DNA from: a virus
IMG/VR virus record: IMGVR_UViG_3300025000_002059
Location: 1 to 64,000 of that record
DNA length: 64,000 bases
Strand: one strand, 5' to 3'
In this document: positions 56,074 to 63,948 of the stretch, piece after piece
How the letters are laid out: each line of letters begins with the position of its first letter
Numbering within the stretch: position 1 is the stretch's first letter
The notes under the pieces: model-generated
Database searches by the model: none
Seen by the model: only the letters and a program-made list of their open reading frames with translations
What the model was told of the DNA's origin: nothing
Program-made: the position numbers and the translations under genes

Positions 56074-56607
56074 ATGACTATAAAAGTACCACGGCAATGG
56101 CTTTGTATGGGGAAAACTCAGATATTGAATAATATGTTTGAGCCGATTCAAAATAGACCAGATGCGGTCCTAAAACCATATGGCGGGCTTTGGGTATCTC
56201 CATATGTACGGAATGGGAAATATAAAAGTCACTGGCACGAATGGTGTGAACAGAATAAATTTATGACAAGCACCGAAGGAACGATAATAAGACTCCAAGA
56301 TAATCTAAATGTCTATATAATAAATTCGCAAATTGACTTAATGAAACTTATAGAAGAAGTTGGAGAATATAATCCATTTCTGGGATTAGGCTTTGAGCCA
56401 TGGAAAACGATAGATTTTGAAGAAGCAGCCAAACGATATGATCTGATTTATTTAACAAGGCAAGGATTAAATTGCACTAGACTTCCATTTATGAATCAGA
56501 AATTTAACTTATATACATGGGATGTATCTTGCGCGATTTTATTTCATTTTGGGTGCATAAAAGGGCAATTCCCTACGAAGGTACGCGCTCCTGAAGAGTT
56601 AGACTAA
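56074..56607 (+). CDS. Unknown 177-residue protein
   Basis: Starts MTIKVPRQWLCMGKTQILNN after AAAAAGGAGGAATGAGCA. Mixed alpha/beta with aromatic- and histidine-rich stretches (LWVSPYVRNGKYKSHWHEWCEQNKFM; YDLIYLTRQGLNCTRLPFMNQKFNLYTWDVSCAILFHFGCI). Similar stretches exist in uncharacterised phage and plasmid proteins; an effector role such as a toxin is conceivable. Its 3' end overlaps the leftward gene by 35 bases. Confidence 0.55.
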   Translation: MTIKVPRQWLCMGKTQILNNMFEPIQNRPDAVLKPYGGLWVSPYVRNGKYKSHWHEWCEQNKFMTSTEGTIIRLQDNLNVYIINSQIDLMKLIEEVGEYNPFLGLGFEPWKTIDFEEAAKRYDLIYLTRQGLNCTRLPFMNQKFNLYTWDVSCAILFHFGCIKGQFPTKVRAPEELD

Positions 56608-57625
56608 TCTCAAAATCACTTTCTTGGCCTTCAACAAATAATTCCAAGCGCGTGAAAAGAGATTTAATCTGGTCTGCTCTATAAATATTTTTAAGAGATA
56701 TTCTGAGTAATTCAATTTCAGGTTTTTTGACTTCAACCAAAGTTAATTGACTTGGAGGAATTTCTTCTTGATCCATCTTATCAACTACTTCCTCTTTTTT
56801 CACTATTGCATTTTCATTGCTTGGTGGAACTAGGGGAACCACTTTCTTTACACGTTCCTTGTATTTACGTTTAGGAGGTGTAGTTTCTGAATTAGCAGCA
56901 GCACCTTGGCCTTCAGCAGAGTCAGCAGCTGCTTTATCATTATCCCTTTTCGTCTGTGCTTGATTCAGTCTATTGTCTCTAAAATTACGCAATACATCTA
57001 AAGCATCATCACCAACTAAAATTTGCTTTCCTTTCCGGGCAACTTTAAAATTCCATGATAGTTCTGATAATTGAGCGGGAGCACAATCAAGACCTTTGAG
57101 TATTTCAGTCGTTGTATGAAGTCTCCTTAATTCAGCGTAGATCTTTTGACCTTCTTTATATTCAATAGCGTTGAGTTCGGAGACTTTTATCCATTCTCCA
57201 TATTGTATCCTTTTCATCCAATCCAAATTAAAAATACAAGATAATTCTAATATTTGCTCTAAAGAACAGTCTAATGCATTTTGTAATTCAACTATGTCAT
57301 ATATTTTCCTGAGTTCATTATAAACTTGAGCACCATCTTGAATAGGTAATTCTTTAAGTTCATCAATCGTAATTTGTTCTCTACTTTTTACCTTCTCCAT
57401 TAATTCCAACAATTTCATCTCCCTTAGAGTTGTGATAAAACAAGGACCAGCACCCATAATTAATCGTCTTTGAAATTTATCAGGTTCCTGTTCGGATGGC
57501 ATTTTGACGGATTCATGTTTACGGAGCCGGGCGGCCCTACCGTGAATACCATTTCCAGTCTTTTTCTTTTCCCTGACATCCTGATTAAAAATCCATTCAA
57601 CATCTTCGTTATAGATCCCAATCAC
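56573..57625 (-). CDS. Unknown 350-residue protein with two repeated domains
   Basis: A basic N-terminus with GNGIHGRAARLRKHESVKM, then two similar helical units of about 50 residues (ITIDELKELPIQDGAQVYNELRKIYDIVELQNALDCS and IKVSELNAIEYKEGQKIYAELRRLHTTTEILKGLDCA), followed by a low-complexity lysine/glutamate hinge and a C-terminal domain (LTLVEVKKPEIELLRISLKNIYR). The two units may each be small DNA-binding helices. The start is uncertain (GTG 57625 or a later ATG such as the one at MPSEQEP). It lies next to the octamer repeats, so a segregation or replication role is possible. No family recognised. Confidence 0.5.
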   Translation of the reverse strand: MIGIYNEDVEWIFNQDVREKKKTGNGIHGRAARLRKHESVKMPSEQEPDKFQRRLIMGAGPCFITTLREMKLLELMEKVKSREQITIDELKELPIQDGAQVYNELRKIYDIVELQNALDCSLEQILELSCIFNLDWMKRIQYGEWIKVSELNAIEYKEGQKIYAELRRLHTTTEILKGLDCAPAQLSELSWNFKVARKGKQILVGDDALDVLRNFRDNRLNQAQTKRDNDKAAADSAEGQGAAANSETTPPKRKYKERVKKVVPLVPPSNENAIVKKEEVVDKMDQEEIPPSQLTLVEVKKPEIELLRISLKNIYRADQIKSLFTRLELFVEGQESDFEISLTLQERVPS

Positions 57626-57741
57626 ATCCTGTCAAATTCGACATTTCATTTCTTACATTTTAAATATACTTCAATTTATAGACCATGTCCACATTTTGTA
57701 TATTTCATAATATGACAAATTATTTTGTTTTATTTTTATGC

Positions 57742-57756
57742 TATACTTGGGACAAG
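57742..57756 (+). promoter_or_regulatory. Promoter of the 68-residue gene
   Basis: Extended -10 TGCTATACT at 57739-57747 followed by TGGGACAAG; weak -35. Rightward. Confidence 0.65.
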
Positions 57757-57782
57757 TTTATTTATATTTGAGGTGGTTATGA

Positions 57783-57989
57783 ATGGCTTTGACACTTTGG
57801 TCCGGCAGAGGAACATGGGAAGGCTGGAAAATACGGAAGCAATATCAAGGCTGCAAATTTGGAGAGTCCGTCCTTGTGGATCCCGATGGAGTGCCATACA
57901 GTCCCAGCGATATACTAGCGAGCAGAAATTCTGCAAATCTTTCTGAAAAAGAGAAAATTAATAAAAGCAATAAATCGATAAAGGAATAA
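57783..57989 (+). CDS. Small unknown protein beside the octamer repeats
   Basis: A 68-residue protein, ATG 57783 after TTGAGGTGG. Residues 1-45 look like a small beta domain (WSGRGTWEGWKIRKQYQGCKFGESVLVDPDGVPYSPSDI); the end is lysine-rich and already made of octamer repeat sequence. Competing open frames on both strands are shadows. No family recognised. Confidence 0.5.
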   Translation: MALTLWSGRGTWEGWKIRKQYQGCKFGESVLVDPDGVPYSPSDILASRNSANLSEKEKINKSNKSIKE

Positions 57990-58416
57990 ATCCATAAATC
58001 CATATAAGAATATATCGATACATCCATAAAGGAATATTTGCTGAAGATTCTATTTAATAGACAGAATGAAAGAATTGGATTTTGTTTATAAGTTTAGGAT
58101 TTTATGTAAATATTCCATTTTTTAGTGATTGCGTATCGATATCCATATATCAATATATCCATATATCCATACGGAGCATAATTATCGTAAGAATCAATTC
58201 CTGATCGCGACGAGTAGCCTAACATTTTCTGTCAAATTGTCTAAGAGTGTATTCCTATCCATATATCAATACATCCATATATCAATACAAGAGGGACTTA
58301 TGGACCAAATATGTAATTTAATGGATTCTTTCAAATTGTAGGCAAACAGAATATTCTCAAATCTATACATCAATAAATCCATATTTCCATAAATCAATAT
58401 ATCGATAAATCAATAC
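57974..58416 (+). repeat. Four clusters of tandem octamers (ATCNATAN)
   Basis: Tandem 8-base units in fixed register with consensus ATC-N-ATA-N: cluster 1 at 57974-58037 (8 units, some AGGAATAA or AAGAATAT), cluster 2 at 58141-58172 (4), cluster 3 at 58257-58288 (4) and cluster 4 at 58361-58416 (7). Between them are about 70-100 bases of AT-rich, apparently non-coding DNA. No gene occupies the region 57990-58529. Tandem short sites of this kind are typical binding arrays for ribbon-helix-helix proteins, for example at partition sites. Confidence 0.8.
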
Positions 58417-58420
58417 AGAC

Positions 58421-58502
58421 CATTTTCGTGAGATCACGAAAATGATAAAAATATAACCATATAAGTTATAAACGGCAATTATAACTCATACGGTTATATT
58501 TT
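58421..58502. repeat. Two large adjacent inverted repeats
   Basis: First: CATTTTCGTGA (58421-58431) and TCACGAAAATG (58434-58444) with a two-base centre. Second: a 24-base arm (58448-58471) and its complement (58479-58502), differing at two G-T wobbles, with the seven-base loop ACGGCAA. They directly follow the octamer clusters and could be an origin, terminator or cruciform. The long stem is followed by CGATTTTATGG rather than a clean T-tract. Confidence 0.7.
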
Positions 58503-58529
58503 CGATTTTATGGATATTTATGGAAATTA

Positions 58530-58691
58530 TCAGGGGTAATAATTAGAACATCGCTGGCAGACTTCCTCATCAAAATTTTCCCGGTAACAGAATTTATCTT
58601 GGTTATATCGACAAACGAGAAAAAATTCTTTTCCAGTTAAGCAGAGTGGGGATCCGCAGCCAAGCGGAAAATCATCGCACCCATCGCACAT
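58530..58691 (-). CDS. Small cysteine-rich protein (53 residues)
   Basis: A leftward gene from ATG 58691 (after AGGGATGTG) to TGA 58530. Product MCDGCDDFPLGCGSPLC ... RYNQDKFCYRENFDEEVCQRCSNYYP, eight cysteines, ordered as a possible two-metal zinc or iron-sulphur protein. It is divergent from the array B promoter. Another frame over the same bases has no such pattern. Confidence 0.6.
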   Translation of the reverse strand: MCDGCDDFPLGCGSPLCLTGKEFFLVCRYNQDKFCYRENFDEEVCQRCSNYYP

Positions 58692-58709
58692 TTCATTTTC
58701 ACATCCCTA

Positions 58710-58734
58710 TGCTATAATAATTACATAGGACAAG
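58710..58734 (+). promoter_or_regulatory. Promoter upstream of array B
   Basis: Extended -10 TGCTATAAT (58710-58718) followed by AATTACATAGGACAAG. The first array motif starts at 58771. The next gene rightward is beyond 61400, so the promoter should produce an RNA made of array B. Confidence 0.65.
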
Positions 58735-58770
58735 TATAAGCCATGAACTGCGATTAAATCAATTATTGTA

Positions 58771-60925
58771 AGCGAGCCAAGAATAGAGATTTTACAGAAT
58801 TTTGAGCGAGTCAACTAGGTAGATTTTTTCAAATGTCCAAAGCGAACCAAAGCGCTTGAGAGCGCCAAAATTGGCAAGTGAACCATCAGTAGCAATAGTG
58901 CCAAACTATCAGAGTGAGCCAAAGTATTTGAGTTAAAATCATAAAAAGGTAAGTGAGTCATCGAACCAGATTATAAACATTGAAGAATAGCGAACCATTT
59001 TTGATTAAGAGAGTGAGTCAAAGTTTCCGATCGTACCTAAGTAAGGGAGCGAGTCCAAAGGTTTTTCAGTGTACCAGAAAGAGGGAGCGAGTCATACCAA
59101 ACAGAAAAAAGAACGAACCACGAACATAGACTTATTCATTTTACGAGAGTGAGCTAATAATGCCGATAGCAACAAAAACAGTGAACGAGCCAAGAATACT
59201 GAGAGTACCATATTTCGAGAGCGAGCCAGTAAGATGGGTATTTCCAAAAAAGAGAAGCGAGCCAAGAACTCTGATATCCCAGACCAAGCAAGCGAGTCAA
59301 GGTTTCCGACCATACCCAAACGTAAGGGATCGAGTCAAGGTTTCCGAGTGCACCGAAATTAGGGATCGAGACATGATAGCTGATTTAATCGTAAATAATG
59401 ATCGTTTCAATCCACGCACCAGAAATGAGGTGCGACAATAAATATAAGTGAGCCAGCTGCATTGAGATTACCAATGTAGAGAAGCGAACCAACGAATGTG
59501 ATTAGTTTACAATTGAAGAGTGAACCACACGATAAGATGTCACCGTATGTTTGGAGTGAGCCAAAGAATTAAAAAAACATTATATGCAAGCGAACCAAAA
59601 ACCTTAGACAATATCAAACCCCAAGAGTGAGTCAAGCTTTCCGAGAGGTCCAGAACGGATGAACGAATCATGTTTCGTGAGAGCACCAGAAACATGGAGT
59701 GAGCCAAGAACACTGAGATACCAATTGCGAGAGAGCGAGCCAATAACTACGATCGATCACTGAAAAGAAGCGAACCAGTGTTGCTGGATTTGAGCAAAGT
59801 CTCTGAGTGAGTCATGGAGACAGGATAAGATCCAAATATGTCATGACTTTCTATTAGTCGTGTGGGATTGAAACATAGCTGCTAAACGAGCCAAAATATA
59901 GAATAGCAACATTAATAGTGGAGCGAACCATGGCGAATGATAATGACAATTTCCATTGAGTGAACCATTAGGAATGAGAGAACCAGTTAAATGAGTGAAC
60001 CATGTATCGTGAAAAATTTCAAGCGTTACGAGTGAGCCAACAGAGTTAATCATTACAATTGTTCAGAGCGAATCATTAAACTTGATTGTATCAGAGGTTA
60101 GAAGTGAATCAATGGGACGGAGAGTACCACAAACCATTAGTGAGCCATTCAATCGGAGAGCACCGTAAAGAACGAATCATAAGCGGCGAAAGAATCAGAA
60201 CCTCGAAGTGAACCATGTATTGTGATATTTCATAATCTGTGAAGTGAGCCATCATTAGGGATTGTTTCAATTATTAGGAGTGAACCACTTTTTGTGAGAA
60301 ACACAGCGATATAAGGGTGAGCCAAGAACACCGACAGTCAACAAAGCCACAAAGCGAACCAATGTTGGAGAGAGCACCGTGCCATTCGAGTGAACCGATG
60401 TCGCACCATTTTTAAACAGAGCGAGCCAATGACGATGGAGAGCACCATGATCACGGAGCGAACCACCATTAGGGATAGTAACATATTTTTGGAGTGAGCC
60501 GAGGATACTGACATTTAAACCAGATGGAAAGAGTGAGCCAAAGTATCCGAATACAACAACCTTCTAGAGCGAGTCACCCCACAAGAGCACACCCATGTCC
60601 GTTAAGCGATCCATCAAGGCATAGAGCACCATCAAGCATGAGTGAATCGACATTCGTGAGATACCCAATACTTGTGAGTGAGCCAGCATATCTGAATATT
60701 TCAATAGTCGTGAGTGAGCCACTGCCGCAAGATAATACCATGTCCATAGAGCGATCCACTACGCAAGATAGCACCACAACTGTAGAGTGAACCATCGGGG
60801 AGAATTAATCATCGGTTAGAAGTGAGTCATTAAACTTGATAGCACCATATCCGCAAATCGAGCCAATCATGCTGAATATTTCAATGAGCCAGAGTGATCC
60901 AATTATTTAGATCGAATCAATAAAT
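58771..60925 (+). repeat. Repeat array B (36-base period, about 60 units)
   Basis: Same motif AGYGARYCA as array A, with a tighter period: successive starts at 58805, 58841, 58877, 58913 and again 59148, 59184, 59220, 59256 are exactly 36 apart; other gaps are 34-39, with a few shortened units (23 and 26). Most units carry a second motif (AGAGCACCA, ATAGTGCCA, ATATTTCA) 18 bases later. Frame-breaking gaps and stops rule out a conserved protein. Several units match array A units (for example ATAGCACCATATCCGCAAA at 44647 and 60840). One stretch (59825-59885) deviates, with a GTCATGAC palindrome. Confidence 0.9.
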
Positions 60926-61095
60926 CTGAGTGACCAAAAATGAACAAAGAAGTCTTACAATATGGCAACATATGTGATAATGTATGGATAAGCCAACGCT
61001 GCTGGCGAACTTGACTAGAGTACCAGATGCCAGCAAAACGAGTCGACAATGATGAGTGACCAACAATAATGAGCGTAAAAATTGAACAAAAAAAT
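60926..61095 (+). other. Transition between array B and hairpin domain
   Basis: About 170 bases without a gene. A few degenerate motifs persist (GAGTGACC near 60928, GAGTGACC near 61052). GCTGGC (about 61000) and GCCAGC (about 61032) can pair. A leftward 79-codon frame has no ribosome binding site and is considered a shadow. Confidence 0.5.
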
Positions 61096-61210
61096 GACCT
61101 TCGCGGAGTTTGCACCTCCCGAAAGTCGTGGCTAAAGACCAAACTCTTTAGACTTGAAATTTAAATCTAAGGACGGAACCCTTAGACTTAAGTACTTAAT
61201 TTGGATTAAG
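61096..61210 (+). ncRNA. Hairpin-rich 3' domain of the array B transcript
   Basis: Four consecutive hairpins: 61096-61127 (GAC-TTCG-GGAG pairing with CTCC-CGAA-GTC), CTAAAG/CTTTAG (61132-61151), TCTAAGG/CCTTAGA (61166-61186) and CTTAAT/ATTAAG (61195-61210). With no open frame, this is best read as a structured RNA domain ending the array RNA. Confidence 0.6.
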
Positions 61211-61282
61211 TATAACAAAGGATACTCAACGAATCAAGGGGGACAAGGGTAGTATCATTTGTAATATTTTCAAATAAAAGTA

Positions 61283-61320
61283 AAGTCGGGTCAGTATCTT
61301 TAGCTGGCCCGGCTTTTTTT
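61283..61320 (+). terminator. Strong terminator of the array B region
   Basis: AAGTCGGGTCAG / CTGGCCCGGCTT, 12-bp GC-rich stem with two G-T pairs, nine-base loop and seven T residues. It precedes a promoter region for the gene at 61435 (GTATATAATTTAG near 61393). Confidence 0.85.
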
Positions 61321-61434
61321 GTTTCCCAAAAATTACAAGGTGAAAGAATTGGAGGGACAATAGTTTTCTATCTATCGAGCGTCCGTCAGATTGTATATAA
61401 TTTAGTTACTCACCTAAAAAATGGGGGGAGAGTC

Positions 61435-61683
61435 ATGGAGGTTTCAGTAAGAGCCAAAGAAATATATAAATTTATCGAAAATTTTAATGGCCACCCAATT
61501 TTTATAGACATCATGACCATCGATCTGGGAGATAGGGGGACGGTTAGGTTTGCATTGTGTGAATTAATAGATGTTGGATCCGTAAAACCTGTAAGGGCTA
61601 AAAATAAATTTGATAATATTTACCAAGTCGAGTATCACATTATCAATAACAATGATCCAACAAGTGAATCATTCTGGAAATAA
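61435..61683 (+). CDS. Small winged-helix-like protein
   Basis: An 82-residue protein (VSVRAKEIYKFIENFNGHPIFIDIMTIDLGDRGTVRFALCELIDVGSVKPVRAK) with a helix-helix-strand order like small winged-helix domains in phage replication operons. GGGGGGAGAGTC precedes ATG 61435. First gene of the replication operon with the DnaD-like and DnaC-like genes. Confidence 0.6.
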   Translation: MEVSVRAKEIYKFIENFNGHPIFIDIMTIDLGDRGTVRFALCELIDVGSVKPVRAKNKFDNIYQVEYHIINNNDPTSESFWK

Positions 61684-61701
61684 ATATGGGGAGGGGAATT
61701 T

Positions 61702-62043
61702 ATGATTAATGAATTGGAATTACTTTCAAAGAAAGAATTTTTAGAATTGGATATCGAAGATTTTAAATCATTATGGAGGGAACTAAAGGGTGAGATCTTG
61801 GATAAGAGGGACTTATATCAAAGATGCGATCCAGAGAAGTATGAAAGAGAATTGCATATTCTCCAATCCGTATTAAAGGCAATGGATCTAGCTGTGTCAG
61901 TTAAGATAACTGAAAGAAGAATAAAGGATAAAGTTTGCCAGTTTTGCAGAAATACAGAACTTGACACCAGAGGATATGGTACCTTGTGTACAAATTGTTT
62001 TAATGAGTATGAAGAGAGAATGGGCAGGAGGATTGTAAAATGA
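61702..62043 (+). CDS. Small protein with a zinc finger
   Basis: A 113-residue protein: helical acidic N-terminus (ELELLSK KEFLELDIEDF), then KVCQFCRNTELDTRGYGTLCTNCFNEYEE (CxxC...CxxC) at about 78-106. GGGGAGGGG precedes ATG 61702. Overlaps the initiator gene by four bases. It may be a replication accessory protein. Confidence 0.65.
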   Translation: MINELELLSKKEFLELDIEDFKSLWRELKGEILDKRDLYQRCDPEKYERELHILQSVLKAMDLAVSVKITERRIKDKVCQFCRNTELDTRGYGTLCTNCFNEYEERMGRRIVK

Positions 62044-62870
62044 ATGATGTCACTTCAACATTTCGACCAGCAGTATTTCCGGCAGACATAATGTATGACG
62101 AAAATCTTACCTCAAGTCAGAGACTAATACTGATTGTTTTATTCACTTACACGAACGCACATACTAATACAGCTTTTCCAAGTTATCAAACGATAGCCGA
62201 ACGGTCTGGATTTGAAAGGAGGACATGTATAAAATTAGTCGATGAATTAATAACTAAGGGATACATCGAAAAGCAAGAAAATTACACAAAAACAAAAGGT
62301 GGAAAACCTAATCAGACATCAAATTTATACACGCTACACTTTAAGGAGAGACAAGTAGGTAGTGATTTTAAATCACTAGGGGGTAGTGATTTAAAATCAC
62401 TAGGGGTAGTGAACGACGATCACCGGGGTAGTGATTTAAAATCACCCAAACTATCCATAGGAACTATCCATTGTGATCTTAATAATAATGATGAGGAAAA
62501 AATCGAAAACGAAGACTTTAAAAAATCGGTTCATCTCTGGGAAAATATCATGGGTAATGCAATTTCAGGAGTCGAAAATGATTATATCGACGAATGGATA
62601 TCACAATTTAATATGCCATTCGAAATGGTGAAGGAAGCAGTTGATCGCATGATTGCGTTGAATATAAGACCAAGGAATATCAGATATGTCGATTCAATAA
62701 CAAGAGGATGGCATAAGTCCGGGATCAAAACATTACAAGCGGCAAAAGAGGAAGTTCTTGATCGTGAAGCTAGTAAATTAAAAAAGAGACAAGGGAATAA
62801 GCCATTAAAACAGGGAGAGCAGAAGCCAGTAGAGCCATCTAGCTCAAAATACGATAAGTTTTACCTTTAA
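62040..62870 (+). CDS. DnaD-type replisome organiser (initiator)
   Basis: A 276-residue protein. N-terminal winged helix (about 10-95: AVFPADIMYDENLTSSQRLILIVLFTYTNAHTNTAFPSYQTIAERSGFERRTCIKLVDELITKGYIEK), a linker of repeated GSDLKSLG peptides, and a C-terminal DnaD-like domain (about 165-225: LWENIMGNAISGVENDYIDEWISQFNMPFEMVKEAVDRMI). The linker DNA carries four iterons (62358-62447), so the gene contains its own origin, as in lambda O. It recruits the helicase loader encoded next. Confidence 0.9.
   Translation: MNDVTSTFRPAVFPADIMYDENLTSSQRLILIVLFTYTNAHTNTAFPSYQTIAERSGFERRTCIKLVDELITKGYIEKQENYTKTKGGKPNQTSNLYTLHFKERQVGSDFKSLGGSDLKSLGVVNDDHRGSDLKSPKLSIGTIHCDLNNNDEEKIENEDFKKSVHLWENIMGNAISGVENDYIDEWISQFNMPFEMVKEAVDRMIALNIRPRNIRYVDSITRGWHKSGIKTLQAAKEEVLDREASKLKKRQGNKPLKQGEQKPVEPSSSKYDKFYL
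62358..62447 (+). other. Iterons within the initiator gene (candidate origin)
   Basis: Four copies of GGTAGTGATTTAAAATCAC(TA) starting at 62358, 62382, 62405 and 62427 (period 22-24); three are near-perfect palindromes around TTTAAA, the third is degenerate. They encode the GSDLKSLG repeats of the protein linker. Confidence 0.8.
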
Positions 62871-62890
62871 ACGAAGGGCCGTGATTAGCA

Positions 62891-63661
62891 TTGACTAACG
62901 GTTTTGAACGAATCATTGAGAACTTAAGACTAAAGCATGAAGCATTTAAGGCAAGCAATACACAGCCCATGGAGCCGATAAACTACGAGTGCTCGATTTG
63001 TGAGGACCGGGAAATCGTTTTGATCGAGCAGGAAGATGGTTCAGTTTCAGCACGAAACTGTCAATGCAAAGCACAGAAGATCCAGCGACGAATGTTCAAA
63101 GCATCGGGACTGACCGAAGAACAAGCTTTGATGACGATAGATGACTATAACGTTTCACCAGATACCATGAAGATGTACCAGATGACGAAAAATTATTTAT
63201 GCGGACAATCATGGCGGGAAGGCAAAGGATTTGCACTGGTCGGAAGTGTGGGAGCAGGCAAGACGATGCTGGCACAGATCATCGCAAGCGAGATCATGCG
63301 CGACATGAAGACCGTGATCTTTATCCCAACGACAAGCCTGATGGCTGAACTTTTGGCAGCCCAATTTTCAAATGACAAATCAGAATTTGAGCAGCGTATA
63401 GACAAGTTAATCAAAGCTGATGTTGTTATTTTTGACGATATAGGAAAAGAGAAACCTACGGAATGGGTCCAGAATCAATATTTTAGAATCATCGACGGTC
63501 GCTACAACAACCGGAGAGCAACCGGATATACATCGAATTATGATTTTGATCGATTAGCAGATCGGTTTTCTGAATTTGGGGATGCGATCATATCCCGGAT
63601 CATAGCGATGACGCGAGATTATGTAGTCAATGTTAAGGCCAAGGATTACAGATTGAAATAA
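62891..63661 (+). CDS. DnaC-type helicase loader
   Basis: A 256-residue AAA+ ATPase. N-terminal zinc motif YECSICEDR ... NCQCKA (C34, C37, C57, C59), Walker A GSVGAGKT (about 118-125), Walker B VVIFDDIG (about 178-185), sensor region ISRIIAMTRDYVV near the end. TTG 62891 is the start. It loads the replicative helicase at the origin bound by the DnaD-type initiator. Confidence 0.9.
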   Translation: MTNGFERIIENLRLKHEAFKASNTQPMEPINYECSICEDREIVLIEQEDGSVSARNCQCKAQKIQRRMFKASGLTEEQALMTIDDYNVSPDTMKMYQMTKNYLCGQSWREGKGFALVGSVGAGKTMLAQIIASEIMRDMKTVIFIPTTSLMAELLAAQFSNDKSEFEQRIDKLIKADVVIFDDIGKEKPTEWVQNQYFRIIDGRYNNRRATGYTSNYDFDRLADRFSEFGDAIISRIIAMTRDYVVNVKAKDYRLK

Positions 63662-63948
63662 GGGAGCGGATCACATGTCAGAAATTGAACAAAAAAAAGC
63701 CAGCACACACTAATAATGTACTGACAAAGGGAAGAAAAACGACAGACCACGATACCATCAACAATATTCAGTCATATATGGGATTCCGCAATGCCATATA
63801 GACAAGCATAATGATACCAATAATTTGAAATTTTGTCCAACTAAAAATATTCCATTTGTAGTAATATAAAGGTAGGACAAAATAATAAATTCTAAGGGCA
63901 CATATTAACGGTACAAGCGTTCAGGATTAATGATTAGGGGGAAAGGTA
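63662..63948 (+). other. Intergenic region
   Basis: About 290 bases with no credible gene (a 12-codon frame from 63675 only). A promoter-like TATAAA followed by GTAGGACAAA lies near 63865-63880. Otherwise nothing recognised. Confidence 0.5.

Noticed and set aside
57725-57946. 73-codon frame overlapping the 68-residue gene
   Set aside because: It begins in promoter DNA without a ribosome binding site; the gene at 57783 has a GAGGTGG site.
58771-60925. CRISPR array
   Set aside because: Only about nine degenerate bases recur per 36-base unit; there are no exact 24-40-base direct repeats, no regular spacers of uniform length and no cas genes.
61096-61210. tRNA or tmRNA gene in the hairpin domain after array B
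   Set aside because: No T-loop (GGTTCRANTC) or CCA-end pairing could be found; the hairpins do not form a cloverleaf.
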